A stretch of DNA of 64,000 nucleotides, from contig WJXW01000008.1 of the NCBI GenBank assembly GCA_015832175.1, forward strand, positions 310,001-374,000, read 5' to 3'. Below, in pieces: positions 1 through 9,767 of the stretch. This DNA is from Paraphaeosphaeria minitans (lineage: Eukaryota; Ascomycota; Dothideomycetes; Pleosporales; Didymosphaeriaceae). The notes below the pieces were generated by a model that did no database searches, was not told where the DNA came from, and saw nothing but the letters and a program-made list of their open reading frames with translations. The stretch's first letter is position 1. The number at the start of each line of letters is the position of its first letter. A program made the translations under genes and the position numbers.

Positions 1-1433
1 AGGGAGGCGGCGGTTAGTCTACTCGGTGGTGCTGATGTGGTTGGCGGGGAGGGCGAGGCGCGTGCTGCGGCTTCGGAGGGATTCGGCATGAGCCACGCGT
101 TGACGGATTGCAGTGTTGCTCGCGGGGGGTTGAGCGTCGGATGTGTGGTCGTGAGCCATGCGAGCCGCTGCTTGATGGTTTTCTTGTCGATTTTGGCGTG
201 CGTGTGCGGGAGGAAAGTGAATACGCCGGAGGCGTCGGCATACGTGCAGAGGATGGCGAGGGCGGTGCCAACGGCGAGGTCTTTGCCTGTGGAATCGCAG
301 ATGAGGATTTTCTTGTCGGTGGTGATTGCTTCAGGTGGGAGCCAGGTCTCTAGGATGGGCAGGCGCTTGAGCTGTGTGCGGAGGTCGCGCGAGCCGAGTT
401 TGCCGGTTTGGCATTGGAGGTGGAGATACCGTGTTTTCGATACTGATGTCAGTCCTGGGAGCGGTTGGGGCCCACAACTAATGATCACATCGAACGGCGT
501 GGTGTTTAGGTTTTGGAAAGTGGAGATGTACAAGTTTGACGTTGGTTTAACAAGAATGGGTGCAGCGTCGGAAGTCGCTTCTTCTTCGACAAGTCTCTTG
601 ATGAGGTTTGGAAGGTCTTCTTCGTTCGTGTTGAGCAACTGCTCTCTGTGGCTCCAGAAGAGTGTTGGCGTGAGGCCCTGAGACCAGGCTTCGTGATCAT
701 CGGCAGCGCCCTGGATGTACCCGCCTTCAGACACCTCAGCGCCGTTCACACGTCGTGATGCAGTGCATAGCACTATCGGATGAAATTCCGGGAAAGAAGG
801 CGGTGAATCCGGTATACTCGAAGTGTGCGTCACCCAAATTGGCCGCATTGGTTTCCCGATCTTGCTTCGCAGGAGTTCGACATCTGGTTTGCATATGTCC
901 AGGAACTCGCTGACGAATCCATCTATCCGCCTCTCGATCTGTGCATGCTCCGGCTCGGACACTGCTTGAGGTGCCGTGTGTAGCTCATGCACTCCCTCTT
1001 CTAAAAAGAGCGCGCGGTTCATCACGCAGCACCAGACGGGAACCGTTTTCGAGAGCGCATCCGGCATGCTCTTTCCACGTCGTGTCGAGTCTACGACAAC
1101 GCACCCGCCCTCTCTGCCGACTAAATCAAGCAGCTGCAGATTTAGTCTCCTGACACTGAACTTCCACTCGTTCGTGTGCCCATCCGTGCTCTTGAAGTAC
1201 ACGCTCTCAGCTTTTCTAGCAGGGTGAATGTACCAGCTTCCGCACCGCTCATTTGCCACAAGCGGGATACCATAGGCTTCGGATACCGATGCGACGAAGT
1301 TGGCATCGAGCTGTATGGATGAGAGACGGTTATGTGTGGACAGCGCCGATCGCTTCAGAGAATTCAGTGTCCCAGAGATAGAGAGAGACTGTGTCGGGAA
1401 TATCAAGTCCGATTCGGTAAGTGGACGAGACAT
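1..1433 (-). CDS. RIT1: Initiator tRNA 2'-O-ribosyl phosphate transferase Rit1 (3' end cut by window edge)
   Basis: Rit1 adds a 2'-O-ribosyl phosphate to A64 of initiator tRNA-Met, which keeps that tRNA out of elongation. The frame is open without introns from the ATG at 1433 to the left edge (477 codons, no stop), close to the usual ~450-510 residues, so only the last residues are missing. Seen in the sequence: an N-terminal catalytic region with VANERCGSWY near residue 55, the family signature YIQGAADDHE at 239-248 followed by W-S-GLTP-LFW, and a C-terminal phosphatase-like region with ICDSTGKDLAVG, whose Cys is residue 379. The start was chosen as the first in-frame ATG; its N-terminus (MSRPLTESDLIFP) looks right for the family. 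It lies 292 bp behind the 3' end of BDP1 on the same strand, so two neighbouring genes both concern tRNA supply. Confidence 0.9.
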   Translation of the reverse strand, partial: MSRPLTESDLIFPTQSLSISGTLNSLKRSALSTHNRLSSIQLDANFVASVSEAYGIPLVANERCGSWYIHPARKAESVYFKSTDGHTNEWKFSVRRLNLQLLDLVGREGGCVVVDSTRRGKSMPDALSKTVPVWCCVMNRALFLEEGVHELHTAPQAVSEPEHAQIERRIDGFVSEFLDICKPDVELLRSKIGKPMRPIWVTHTSSIPDSPPSFPEFHPIVLCTASRRVNGAEVSEGGYIQGAADDHEAWSQGLTPTLFWSHREQLLNTNEEDLPNLIKRLVEEEATSDAAPILVKPTSNLYISTFQNLNTTPFDVIISCGPQPLPGLTSVSKTRYLHLQCQTGKLGSRDLRTQLKRLPILETWLPPEAITTDKKILICDSTGKDLAVGTALAILCTYADASGVFTFLPHTHAKIDKKTIKQRLAWLTTTHPTLNPPRATLQSVNAWLMPNPSEAAARASPSPPTTSAPPSRLTAAS

Positions 1434-1725
1434 TTCCTCTATGGTCACAGCTGTGGCTCACGGCGGGCGGCAATTGGGAAGTGAGTTGAGTGAATGTAAT
1501 CGCTTCGGGAGCTCTTGTGAAAGAGCTAGCTCGAGAACGGCTAGGGCGACTTGGCATGTGCTCGACGAAGTGGAGACATGTTGGTACAACTTTTGCGTCG
1601 TACATACAATTAAAGCAAGAGCAGCAGCAATCGTGCTGCTTAGGGGTATCTCAATACAATCCAAGCGCCGAAAAAGTCCCTCAAGTAATGCCAACAAAAT
1701 CGACTCAAGTGACGCCAGAGCAGAT

Positions 1726-4144
1726 CTATTCCGCACCCCAGCCGTCGTTCTCGTCGACCTCGAGGACCTCCACATCCTCATCCTGAAACGTCACATGCTT
1801 CTCTTTGCCCTTCTTCCCCTTCTTTTTCTTCCCCGCTTCGTTTTCGTCGCCCTCCTCATCACTCATAAACCCAGCCAATCTCTTCTGCCTCTTCTCCTCT
1901 TCATGCTCCGCCTTGGCCTCCTCAATCTGCCTTCTTGCATCCTCCTGTGCGGCCTCTAGTTCCTGTTTGATCTGTTCGACTCGATCGTACTGCTCGTTCT
2001 CTTTACCAGATGCTTTCAAAAAGTCGTTCCAGTTACCGAGCCTTGTCTCCTTCTGCTGCAGAATCGCTTTGATGACCTCCGGCTGCTTGCGCTCTTCGCG
2101 AGTGAACTTGAGCTTGAGCGAGCGGCGCGACACACCTTCGAAAAGCGTGGTCATCATGCCAAAGTCAGTGCCAAACATCCTGAGCGCGTCGTAGAAGTCT
2201 TGCGTGCTTCTAATGTCCCACCGCTTGCCTTGACCGGGCAACAGGAATTCTTCGGGATATCGCTTGTTGTTCCGCATGAAGCTCCGCGACGTAATGCGGT
2301 TTGTGAAGTCGTCTTCCTCAACGACCTCCTCTGCGTACATATTGTGGGCGATTTCTTCGTAGTTTACCTGACCCGAGCCTTGGACGATCCGCATCTCGCC
2401 TCCCACGTTCTCGTAGCGGACCTGCTCTTGTGTAGTACGAACAGCATCCTCCTTTTCTTGCGCCTGGCGTTCCATTTCCGCATGCACAGCTCGACTATTC
2501 ATTTGTTCGGCCTCTTTTTCTTTTTGGCGTTGTTTGACATCCTCCCAGTTGATCTCGCGCATTTTCTTTTCGCGTTGGGACAGCTTTCCAATGCGCACAT
2601 TTCGCCGCGCGAGATCGTCCATGAAGAAGCTGTCCTCATCAATGACCTCATCTTCGGCGTCTGAGGGAGTCGGCGCTCTCGGAGGTCGGCCCATTCGTTT
2701 CGGTCGATCTTCACCTGCGACAGTGGGTTGCGAAGCACTTTGGCGCTTCCTTTTCCTCGACGGCGTTGGGCGGGTGGCTGCCTTGATATTCTCTCCGTTC
2801 TCTGCGCTTTGACCATTCTCGGCGTTCTGGCCAGTCCCATTCTCCACTCCAGGTGCGACGTCTTGTCCAGAACCAGCGGGTGTAGCAACTTTTGCTTTCG
2901 CCTTCCGAGGTTGGCGTTTCTTTTTAGGAGGTGGCTGTGTGGCACCATCCTCGTCGCCAACAGTCGCATCTGCCGTCTTTCTCTTACCTCTGGCCTTTGC
3001 ACTTGGTCGTTTTGGTAGTCGCGGCACGTAGTCATCTTCCACTTCCCCAGCTTCTTGCAGTCTGGCCTCTTCCTCTTCCTCCTCGTCCATGTTTCGGAGT
3101 GTGACCGCCTTCTTCCTGCGTCTGCCTGGGGGCTTGCGGGGCTGTGATGCGGTCGTTGGCGCTTCTTCGCGGTCAACTGTAGTATTAACAGCATTCCATG
3201 ACCGCTCTGCCGTGGGCTCCGCAGTAGCTTGCGAAACAGGTGTGTTTTCCGGGCCTGCATTTTGCAATACCGTGGAGGGTGCGGTTTCTGTAGGTATTTG
3301 CGAAGGACCTGCACGAACAGCAGATGCTTCCGTTGTTGGACTGGCATCTTCGATAGCTGGAACGATATCTGCAGTGGACTCGGTCGCAATCTCTCGGCCC
3401 TGTTCTGCGACTGTACCAGTAGTCTGTTCCGATCGCGCATTCCCTACGGACGTCGCGGGTACTGGTTCTTCTTGTGAGACGACCAAGGGTTCAGTAACAA
3501 CTGGTTCTGGTCTAGTCTGCTGTGTCTGGCCATCATCCCGCACGTTTACTTCTGGCCGCCCAGACTCTGCCTCCACAACAGCCACGGGGGGAGTGGCACA
3601 CCGAGTCGTAGGTCGTGGAGAAGTAGTGGCGTTATCTTCCGGTCGAGATGCAGCATTCTCATCTGAGGCGGGTGCTGGTGGAGATTCAGCGGTCGAGCCA
3701 GGGGCAACTGCTATCAAGGATGCAGGTACGAGATTGATATGAGGCGCATCGTGCTGGGAGGGCGCTTGGGTCGCAGTGGGTGTGGGAAGCGGTGCGGTTG
3801 CTTGTTGTTCGGCCGAAGGCGTAGAACCGGGCTGTGGTTGATACTGCGCAATGGCGGTGCTGGCATCTGCTTGAATTTGCGAATCAGTTTGGGATTCGGT
3901 TTGCGGAGGCGCTTCGACAGTGGCAGCTGGAGTCGAGGAAGAAGGCACGAGTGGCTTAGGCGCAGCAGGTGGAGGTCGGCGTCGAACCGCCTTCTTCGGC
4001 GCGAATGTCTTTGCGCCCTCTGGTGCAATGTCAGCAAGGCCTAGGTGCTGGTGTGCAGGAAGACAAACTGTTGATGAAGGCAGAGGTGATGGTGGGCGCC
4101 TTGGGCGCAGCTTTGGGCTGCGACTGCTCCACCTCTCCCGACAT
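1726..4144 (-). CDS. BDP1: TFIIIB subunit B'' (Bdp1), two exons
   Basis: Bdp1 is the SANT-domain subunit of TFIIIB that helps RNA polymerase III open tRNA and 5S promoters. I join exon 1 (4144-4069) to exon 2 (4019-1726). The 49-bp intron 4020-4068 has a GTTTGT donor, a TTGCTGAC branch site and a CACCAG acceptor. The join turns FIN + AAG into FINKGAKTFAPKKAVRRRPP, the conserved N-terminal Bdp1 motif, which supports it strongly. The protein is 789 aa: a long low-complexity Pro/Thr/Ala/Glu region, basic KKR and RKRKR patches at roughly 300-430, then the extended SANT/Myb domain at about 600-679 (FLLPGQGKRWD, FYDALRMFGTDF, RRSLKLKFTREER), and a Lys/Glu coiled tail. It is divergent from BRE1, with a 365-bp shared upstream region. 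Confidence 0.9.
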
Positions 4145-4509
4145 GCTAACTGTTGGGTGCTGCTTCCGTAGAAATGAGGCCGGCAATGTCACTGTCCAGA
4201 ATTTCGCGGGGAAGACGCGACTGCACGGACGCGCCAAGTAGCGTTAGCGTGCACGTGAGCTAGGAGCGAACTGAATCTGCGAGTCCAAGGACACCTCCAC
4301 TCACCCTCTCCACCGGCAACCACCCACACGACACGCATTACCCACGCCCTCACTTCTGTCTCTCTTTCAACGGCGACTGTGAACCTCTCCTTTGCGTTCC
4401 ATGACTTGATTGGGCCCCCCCTTGCCGCTCCACCGCCAACGTCGCTTCGATTGTTCTGATGAGGCTCGAAGCCAGAACCGTCGTGCCCCCATCCCTTGAC
4501 ACCGTCAAG
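4145..4509. promoter_or_regulatory. Shared upstream region of BDP1 and BRE1
   Basis: This 365-bp gap separates two divergent genes and must hold both 5' UTRs and core promoters. I see a C-rich run (about 4414-4425) and pyrimidine-rich stretches, but no clear TATA box. An in-frame upstream ATG for BRE1 exists at 4459; I prefer 4510. Confidence 0.5.
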
Positions 4510-6864
4510 ATGGAGGACCGCAAGCGGCCCAGCGCCTCCGAGGACACTGCGCCGCCTGCCAAGAGGCAAGCCATCGCCATGAATGGCGTGAGACCGCATC
4601 CAGACGCTGACATGCCGTGGAAAGACGACATCGAGGTGCGCCCCCGCTCCCAGTTGCGCCCTGACCGCCGTCATTGAACACGATTGCTGACTATACCTTG
4701 TGTGCAGGCCTTCCAAAAGGATGCTATCCTCCGCCAAATGCGCGAGTACAAGCGTGAGAAGGCTACGATCGAGTCTCAGCTTGCCGAGATCGAGAACCGC
4801 TCCCAACACCACGACGACCACCTGCGTACAATAGACATATGGTTCGATCAGGTTAGTGCATACTGCTTTCGATGTCCTGGGGCTGTGCTGACGGTTGCTA
4901 GTTGATCGATGAGATTAAGATCCTCAGTGGGGAGAAGCTCCCTACGGCCCACCAGGATGGTAAGTGCACGCCCCAGGACTCGAAAGTAGTATTGGTACAG
5001 TACCTGACAACCCCGGCAGAGGCTCCTAATATACCGGCATCCCTTTTCTTTCAGAACAGCGACACCTTGCGCAAACACCTGTCTGGGCGCAAGGACAAGA
5101 TACTCGCAGCCTTGACGTCCTTGTTTGCCAAATACCCTCCAGCAAGCCCCGATGTCGCTAGCCTGCAGCAGCAAATGTCTACAATCCTAGCGTCCGAAAA
5201 AGAGCATATATGCGAACTGCAGCGGGCTGACACAGAAAAAGAACAGATGGCTGAACGATTAGTCGCGGCTACTCACCGTTATATGATTGCCGAGAAGAAG
5301 CTCGACCGTCTGAAGAGCCAACAAGTTCAAAAACTGGAGAGTCAAACTCTGGCTAATGCTACCGTCAAAGAAGAGACCCCGTCTGCAAGCAACGTTACGG
5401 AGCCAATGAATGGCGTCGAAGCTACTGGTTCCGGAGAAGGCTCAGAATCTGACCGGAAGCAAGCGTTGGCTGAAGCTGCAAAACGCAAGGAACATGTGCA
5501 ACAGCTGGAGGCCGAAAATAAGAAGTTGACTGAAGAGGTTTCCGCCCTGAATATCAAACTGACCGGTCTCTCCGACGACGATTATGCCAAAACGGATTTA
5601 TTCAAGGCCTTGAAGTCACAGCACGAGGACGTCATCAAACGAATCAACAATCTGGAAGCAACAAACATTCAATTACGGACAGAGGCGCAGAAGTACCAGG
5701 CTGAGAGGACCGCTTACCGCATCAAGGTGGACGATGAAGCCCGAGCCACAATTAGCGAGTCTGAGGGTAATGTGGTCCAAGCCGACGCCAACCTAGCACG
5801 CATTCGCCATGCTCGCGACGAGTTGTTATCTAAGGTCAGCATATACGAAGCCACCCAGAAGAGTGTGGATGTTTCGAAGCAGCAGACTCAGGAGCTCATG
5901 AGCGCATGCGAGAGCCGTATCTCTGCATTGGAGTCCGAGTGCGAGCGATTGCGCTTGCAAATTGCGGAGAAGGATCAAGCAGAAAGATCGACCGAGCAAG
6001 AAGATCTGACACCAGAGCAGCTTCAGAGCAAGCTCAAGACTCTCCAAAGCCAATATCAGCTTGTAGTCAACGAGTTGCCGGCTATGGAAACGGCGTGGAA
6101 GAAGGCCCAAGCTGTTGCTGGAAAAAAGATCGCCGAAACCGCAACCTGGGAAGAGAATATAAATAAGGCATACGCGGATAAGGCGAAGGCTGACCAGAAG
6201 TTTTTCGGGGCGATGAAAGCGAAGGAGTCTGTGGAACAGCAAATGCGAGTGCTGCGAGCCCAGGCCACCAAAGGAACCGAAGTCGTTGCACAATTGAAAG
6301 AGGCCGATTCACTGAGCCGATCACTGGTCGACAAGCTGGAGAAACAGACGACCGAAGTGCGGGCGCAGATGGAAGATCTCTCGCGCCAGCACCGGGAGTT
6401 GCAGCAGAAGACCAACGAGGCCGCCATTGTCACCGAAAGGCATATGAGCCAAATCGCTGAACTCAAGAAGCACGTCGAGACGAAAGACGCCACTTATCTC
6501 GACGCGAAGAAGGCGAAGCGCGAAGCCGAAGTCGAGCGAGACAAGATGGTGGAGAAGATTGGAGGCTTGGACCAGGAGATTGAGCACTGGAAGCAGAAGA
6601 GCTTGGGCAACCAGAGCGAGCACACTGCACTGATGGAGGTACGTTTATAGCTGTGAACAAACTCAAGAACCGATACTGACGAACGTCCAGTCTATGCTAC
6701 AGTGTCAGATATGCAAGAACAAGATCAAGAACACGGTCATCAAGACCTGCGGTCACGTCTTTTGCGACGGCTGCGTCCAGGATCGACTGACGAACCGGTC
6801 CAGGAAGTGTCCCAACTGCGGCAAAGCGTTCGGAAACGGCGACCTTATGCGCATCCATATCTAG
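4510..6864 (+). CDS. BRE1: E3 ubiquitin ligase Bre1 for histone H2B, five exons
   Basis: Bre1 works with Rad6 to mono-ubiquitinate histone H2B, upstream of H3K4/K79 methylation. Exons: 4510-4635, 4708-4851, 4902-4959, 5020-6638, 6691-6864; total 2121 nt, 706 aa, the usual size. The N-terminus MEDRKRPSA with the basic patch AKRQA is typical; an in-frame ATG at 4459 would add 17 residues. The middle is nearly all coiled coil (Glu/Lys/Gln rich, about 90-640). The C-terminus is a C3HC4 RING: C654-x2-C657, C669-G-H671, C674-x2-C677, C689-x2-C692, ending in MRIHI. Intron 3 (4960-5019) is exactly 60 nt without a stop, so both spliced and retained forms keep frame. I call it an intron because it has GTAAGT, a CCTGAC branch site and GGCAG. 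Confidence 0.93.
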
Positions 6865-7515
6865 GGCCAATGGATCCAGAGGCAACGACCGCACACGGAT
6901 GGATCCTGTATATTTTCTTTGTGCGAACCGAGCGACTTGTACAATATTTGGTGGGGGTTAATTTCGAATTTCTGGGCCACGATCGGAGCTGATTTGGTTG
7001 AATGTTCATTGCGCGCAGGCGTTCGGCGAAGTCAAAGTACAAGTTCTGGGGGTTTGAGCCGTTCAGTGCTCGGATTTGTCCGTACATGGTCGGGTTTTGT
7101 TTGAGCACTCACTGCATGGGGTGGTGGGCGAGCGGACGGTGCGTGGCTTGTTTTACTAGACGCCTCTTTTTTCGATTCGTTACGGATGGGGGTGGGAGGG
7201 AGGACTGTTCAGCGGGGAAGACGATATGGTGCTGATGAATGCGTATATAGCTTAGGTAACATGGGGAGGTGTGTGTGTGTGTTCGCCTGGGCTGAAAAGT
7301 CGAGGCGGGACGCGAGCAAGGGGCAGAAATGAAGAAAAATTAAAAAAACCACGTGGTGGTCTTTGGATACGTATCTACGGTATGGCCGATTTCGCGCGAG
7401 AGAATTGTTGGACGGAACAAGAAAGCACATGGCCATGTGCTGATGCAGGGGTATATCGACTGTCCCACTCCCTATCTTACAGCGCCTTCTCGCCTTTGGT
7501 CTCTTATACAGTGCT
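6865..7515. other. Convergent 3' intergenic region BRE1/POS5
   Basis: This stretch holds the 3' ends of two convergent genes. A short GT run lies near 7270 and an A-rich stretch near 7336-7350. I see no gene or conserved RNA here. Confidence 0.5.
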
Positions 7516-8880
7516 TCATGCTCTCCCCCCACCATCCGAAGTATCTTGGTCCCCAAACGGGTAGTTGTACTTCAACAGCGCATTGAGCCCGCCCACCCAG
7601 TGATCCTGCTCCTTGAGCTCCATCCCAATCCCGTCCGTCCCCCGCACGATACTCGGCACGCCGCCCACCCAGTCACCAGCGTCAGACTTGACTTGCTCGC
7701 CCAGCACCCTCACCTCCATGCCGAAACCCATGCCTCCCGTGATGCTCTTCCCGTCGATGGAGACCTCGACCTCGCGGCCGCGGTTCTTCTCGCCCAGGCG
7801 CAGCGTGATGGGCGTGTTGGCGGGGAGCACCAGCGGGCGGAAGGACAGGCTGCGCGGGCAGATTGGGGTGAGCAGGAGCGAGGGCACGAGCGGGTGCACG
7901 ATGGAGCCGCCGCTGGAGAGGCTGTACGCGGTGGATCCGGTGGGCGAACTAATGATCATGCCGTCGGCGACGCCCTCGGTGAGGAATCTCCCGCCGACGA
8001 AGACGTCTACGATCTTCAGGTGGGGCGAGGCGCCCCGGTGCACGACGATCTCGTTGAGCGCGTACGTGTCCTGGTCTAGGTTGCTGTTGATGCGGGTGCC
8101 GTCGGGGCCGAAGACGCCTACTCTGAGACGGTTGCGCAGGAGGACGCGCGCCGTGCGGTTCGAGCCCATGGCTTTGCCTCTGATGTCGGCGTAGAAGAGG
8201 GGCTGGTCGAGCGGGTCGTCTGGTGAGGCGGGTGTCGATGCTGCGGGGGTGCTGGGTTCAGGGCCTGCGAGTTTGGCATACGCATCGCTCGCGCCGCTCA
8301 TGTAGACTTCGCGGAAAGCGCGCTTGTATTCGCGGAACTTCCACTCACCAAGGAAGCCGATGGTGCCCATGGCGAAGCTGAGCACGGGCGGGACGGCGGT
8401 CTCGTGGGAGAAGAGGCTGCTCGCGCGGAGTATGGTGCCATCGCCGCCGAGTGTGCAGACCAGATCGGTTTTGGCCGAAAGATGGGCGGGCGTGCCGTTG
8501 GACGGGGCGGGGTCGTACGTGTAGACTGGGAATGGGACCGTTTCGTGAATTTCGCGCGCTGATTCGGGCTCGAGGATGATGTTGATGCCGGGGTAGGTGG
8601 AGGACAGGTGGGTGGTGTATTCTATGAGGGAGTCGGTGATGCCCGGGGTGCGCTTCTTCTTAGTGATGAGGATGTTGCGTGGCGGGGAGGGCCACTGCAA
8701 CGAGAGCAGGGTGGCATTCGGACGCTCGACAAAGGAGGGTTTTATGCGGTCGGGGAGGTCGGTGATGGGTTTTATGATGCGCCGGCGGGCGGTGGTTGAG
8801 AACTGGCGGGCAATGGCTGAGAACTGGTGCGCGGCAAGGCACCGCGAGCAGATGGATGGTGAAGCATGCAAAGACTTCAT
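7516..8880 (-). CDS. POS5: Mitochondrial NAD(H) kinase, Pos5 type
   Basis: This enzyme phosphorylates NADH/NAD+ to NADPH/NADP+ with ATP; the Pos5 type supplies NADPH in the mitochondrial matrix. It is a single exon of 454 aa. The N-terminus (about 1-35) is rich in Arg, Ser and Ala with few acids and ends in the ARQFSTTARRR pattern, a typical matrix-targeting peptide. Kinase motifs seen: GGDGT at 145-149, MGTIGFLGEW at 171-180, ALNEIVVHRG starting at 274, and the substrate loop SSPTGSTAYSLSSGG at 311-325. A Ser/Thr/Pro-rich insert (about 205-225) interrupts the domain and looks like a flexible loop. NADH preference is inferred from family membership and targeting, not from residues I can verify. 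It is convergent with BRE1. Confidence 0.9.
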   Translation of the reverse strand: MKSLHASPSICSRCLAAHQFSAIARQFSTTARRRIIKPITDLPDRIKPSFVERPNATLLSLQWPSPPRNILITKKKRTPGITDSLIEYTTHLSSTYPGINIILEPESAREIHETVPFPVYTYDPAPSNGTPAHLSAKTDLVCTLGGDGTILRASSLFSHETAVPPVLSFAMGTIGFLGEWKFREYKRAFREVYMSGASDAYAKLAGPEPSTPAASTPASPDDPLDQPLFYADIRGKAMGSNRTARVLLRNRLRVGVFGPDGTRINSNLDQDTYALNEIVVHRGASPHLKIVDVFVGGRFLTEGVADGMIISSPTGSTAYSLSSGGSIVHPLVPSLLLTPICPRSLSFRPLVLPANTPITLRLGEKNRGREVEVSIDGKSITGGMGFGMEVRVLGEQVKSDAGDWVGGVPSIVRGTDGIGMELKEQDHWVGGLNALLKYNYPFGDQDTSDGGGRA

Positions 8881-9232
8881 CGTGGAAGCTACGACTATCG
8901 GACGGAAGGTGATGGTTGCGGTTGATGGTCGCGCGCGGAGAGCTCGTCGGGATGCAGGACTGCCATTACCTAGCTATGACGGGAAGAACGGAGAGGACGG
9001 AGGGAAAGGAGGAAACCGTCGTGATATTCAGAAAGGCTCTATTGTATAGTGGGCATGGCGAGCTGTATGCACAGATGTTAGTATGGACAGATGCAAGCTG
9101 AAGCCATCACGATGATTGACGGTCAACACGCTAACATGGGATCGGAGAAGAAATCTTGGCGGCCCATGCGCGGCGGGGAGGGCTGTTGCACCTGCACAGT
9201 GCATTGCATGTGATCATGTTATCATAGCGAGG

Positions 9233-9348
9233 TCATTTATTATTCAGTTATCTATTCCGTCATTTATTATTCAATTATCTGTTCCGTCATTTATTATTCA
9301 GTTATCTGTTCCGTCATTTATTATTCAGTCATTTATTCCGTCATTTAT
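9233..9348. repeat. 27-bp tandem repeat, about 4.3 copies
   Basis: The unit TCATTTATTATTCAGTTATC plus TGTTCCG repeats at 9233, 9260, 9287 and 9314, with a partial fifth copy from 9341. Copies differ at a few positions (CAATTATC in copy 2, CAGTCATT in copy 4). Because 27 is a multiple of three, the repeat keeps a frame open by accident; no ATG starts that frame. Confidence 0.9.
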
Positions 9349-9660
9349 GTTTCGTGGGGCAGCAGAGGCAGTTCCTGTCAGCTCATTGCACCATGGCTCA
9401 CTTCACCGATACACTTCTCTCCACCACTCGACGTGCACGCCGCAGGAGATCAAAAGTCTTAGGACCGTTCCCTACATGAACACGTTATTATCTCCCAGCA
9501 CCGCTCAAGGACACAGCACCGCTGTCCTTGCACCCTCACCTTATTCTTTGTCGCCCTCTTGCGCGCCGTAAGCAACCCCATCAGGTCAACGCCTCTGGGC
9601 ACGCGCACGCCTGCCGTATACCGTCCCCTCCCCTACACACACACACATATATATACACCG

Positions 9661-9750
9661 GTACCACGCGCTGCGAACCGGTACATATATATCTGTACCA
9701 CACGCTGCGAACCCGCATATATATTCGTACCACGCGCTGCGAACCCGCTC
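9661..9750. repeat. ~33-bp tandem repeat next to the acyltransferase start codon
   Basis: The core GTACCACGCGCTGCGAACC recurs at 9661, 9695 (one base changed) and 9727, separated by AT-alternating spacers (CATATATAT). The last copy ends 18 bp before the ATG at 9768, so the array lies in the likely 5' UTR or core promoter. Confidence 0.85.
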
Positions 9751-9767
9751 CCCCCCTCCCGCCCACC

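Larger units (their letters stand above)
8881..9767. other. Intergenic region between divergent POS5 and acyltransferase gene, with two minisatellites
   Basis: This region holds the POS5 promoter and the promoter/5' UTR of the acyltransferase. It contains a 27-bp tandem repeat at 9233-9348, a CA run at about 9636-9658, and ~33-bp repeats at 9661-9750 ending just before the start codon. I see no supported gene. Confidence 0.6.

Noticed and set aside
9116..9571. 151-codon plus-strand open frame with nine-residue repeats
   Set aside because: It is kept open by the 27-bp minisatellite, starts at TTG, and has no domain.
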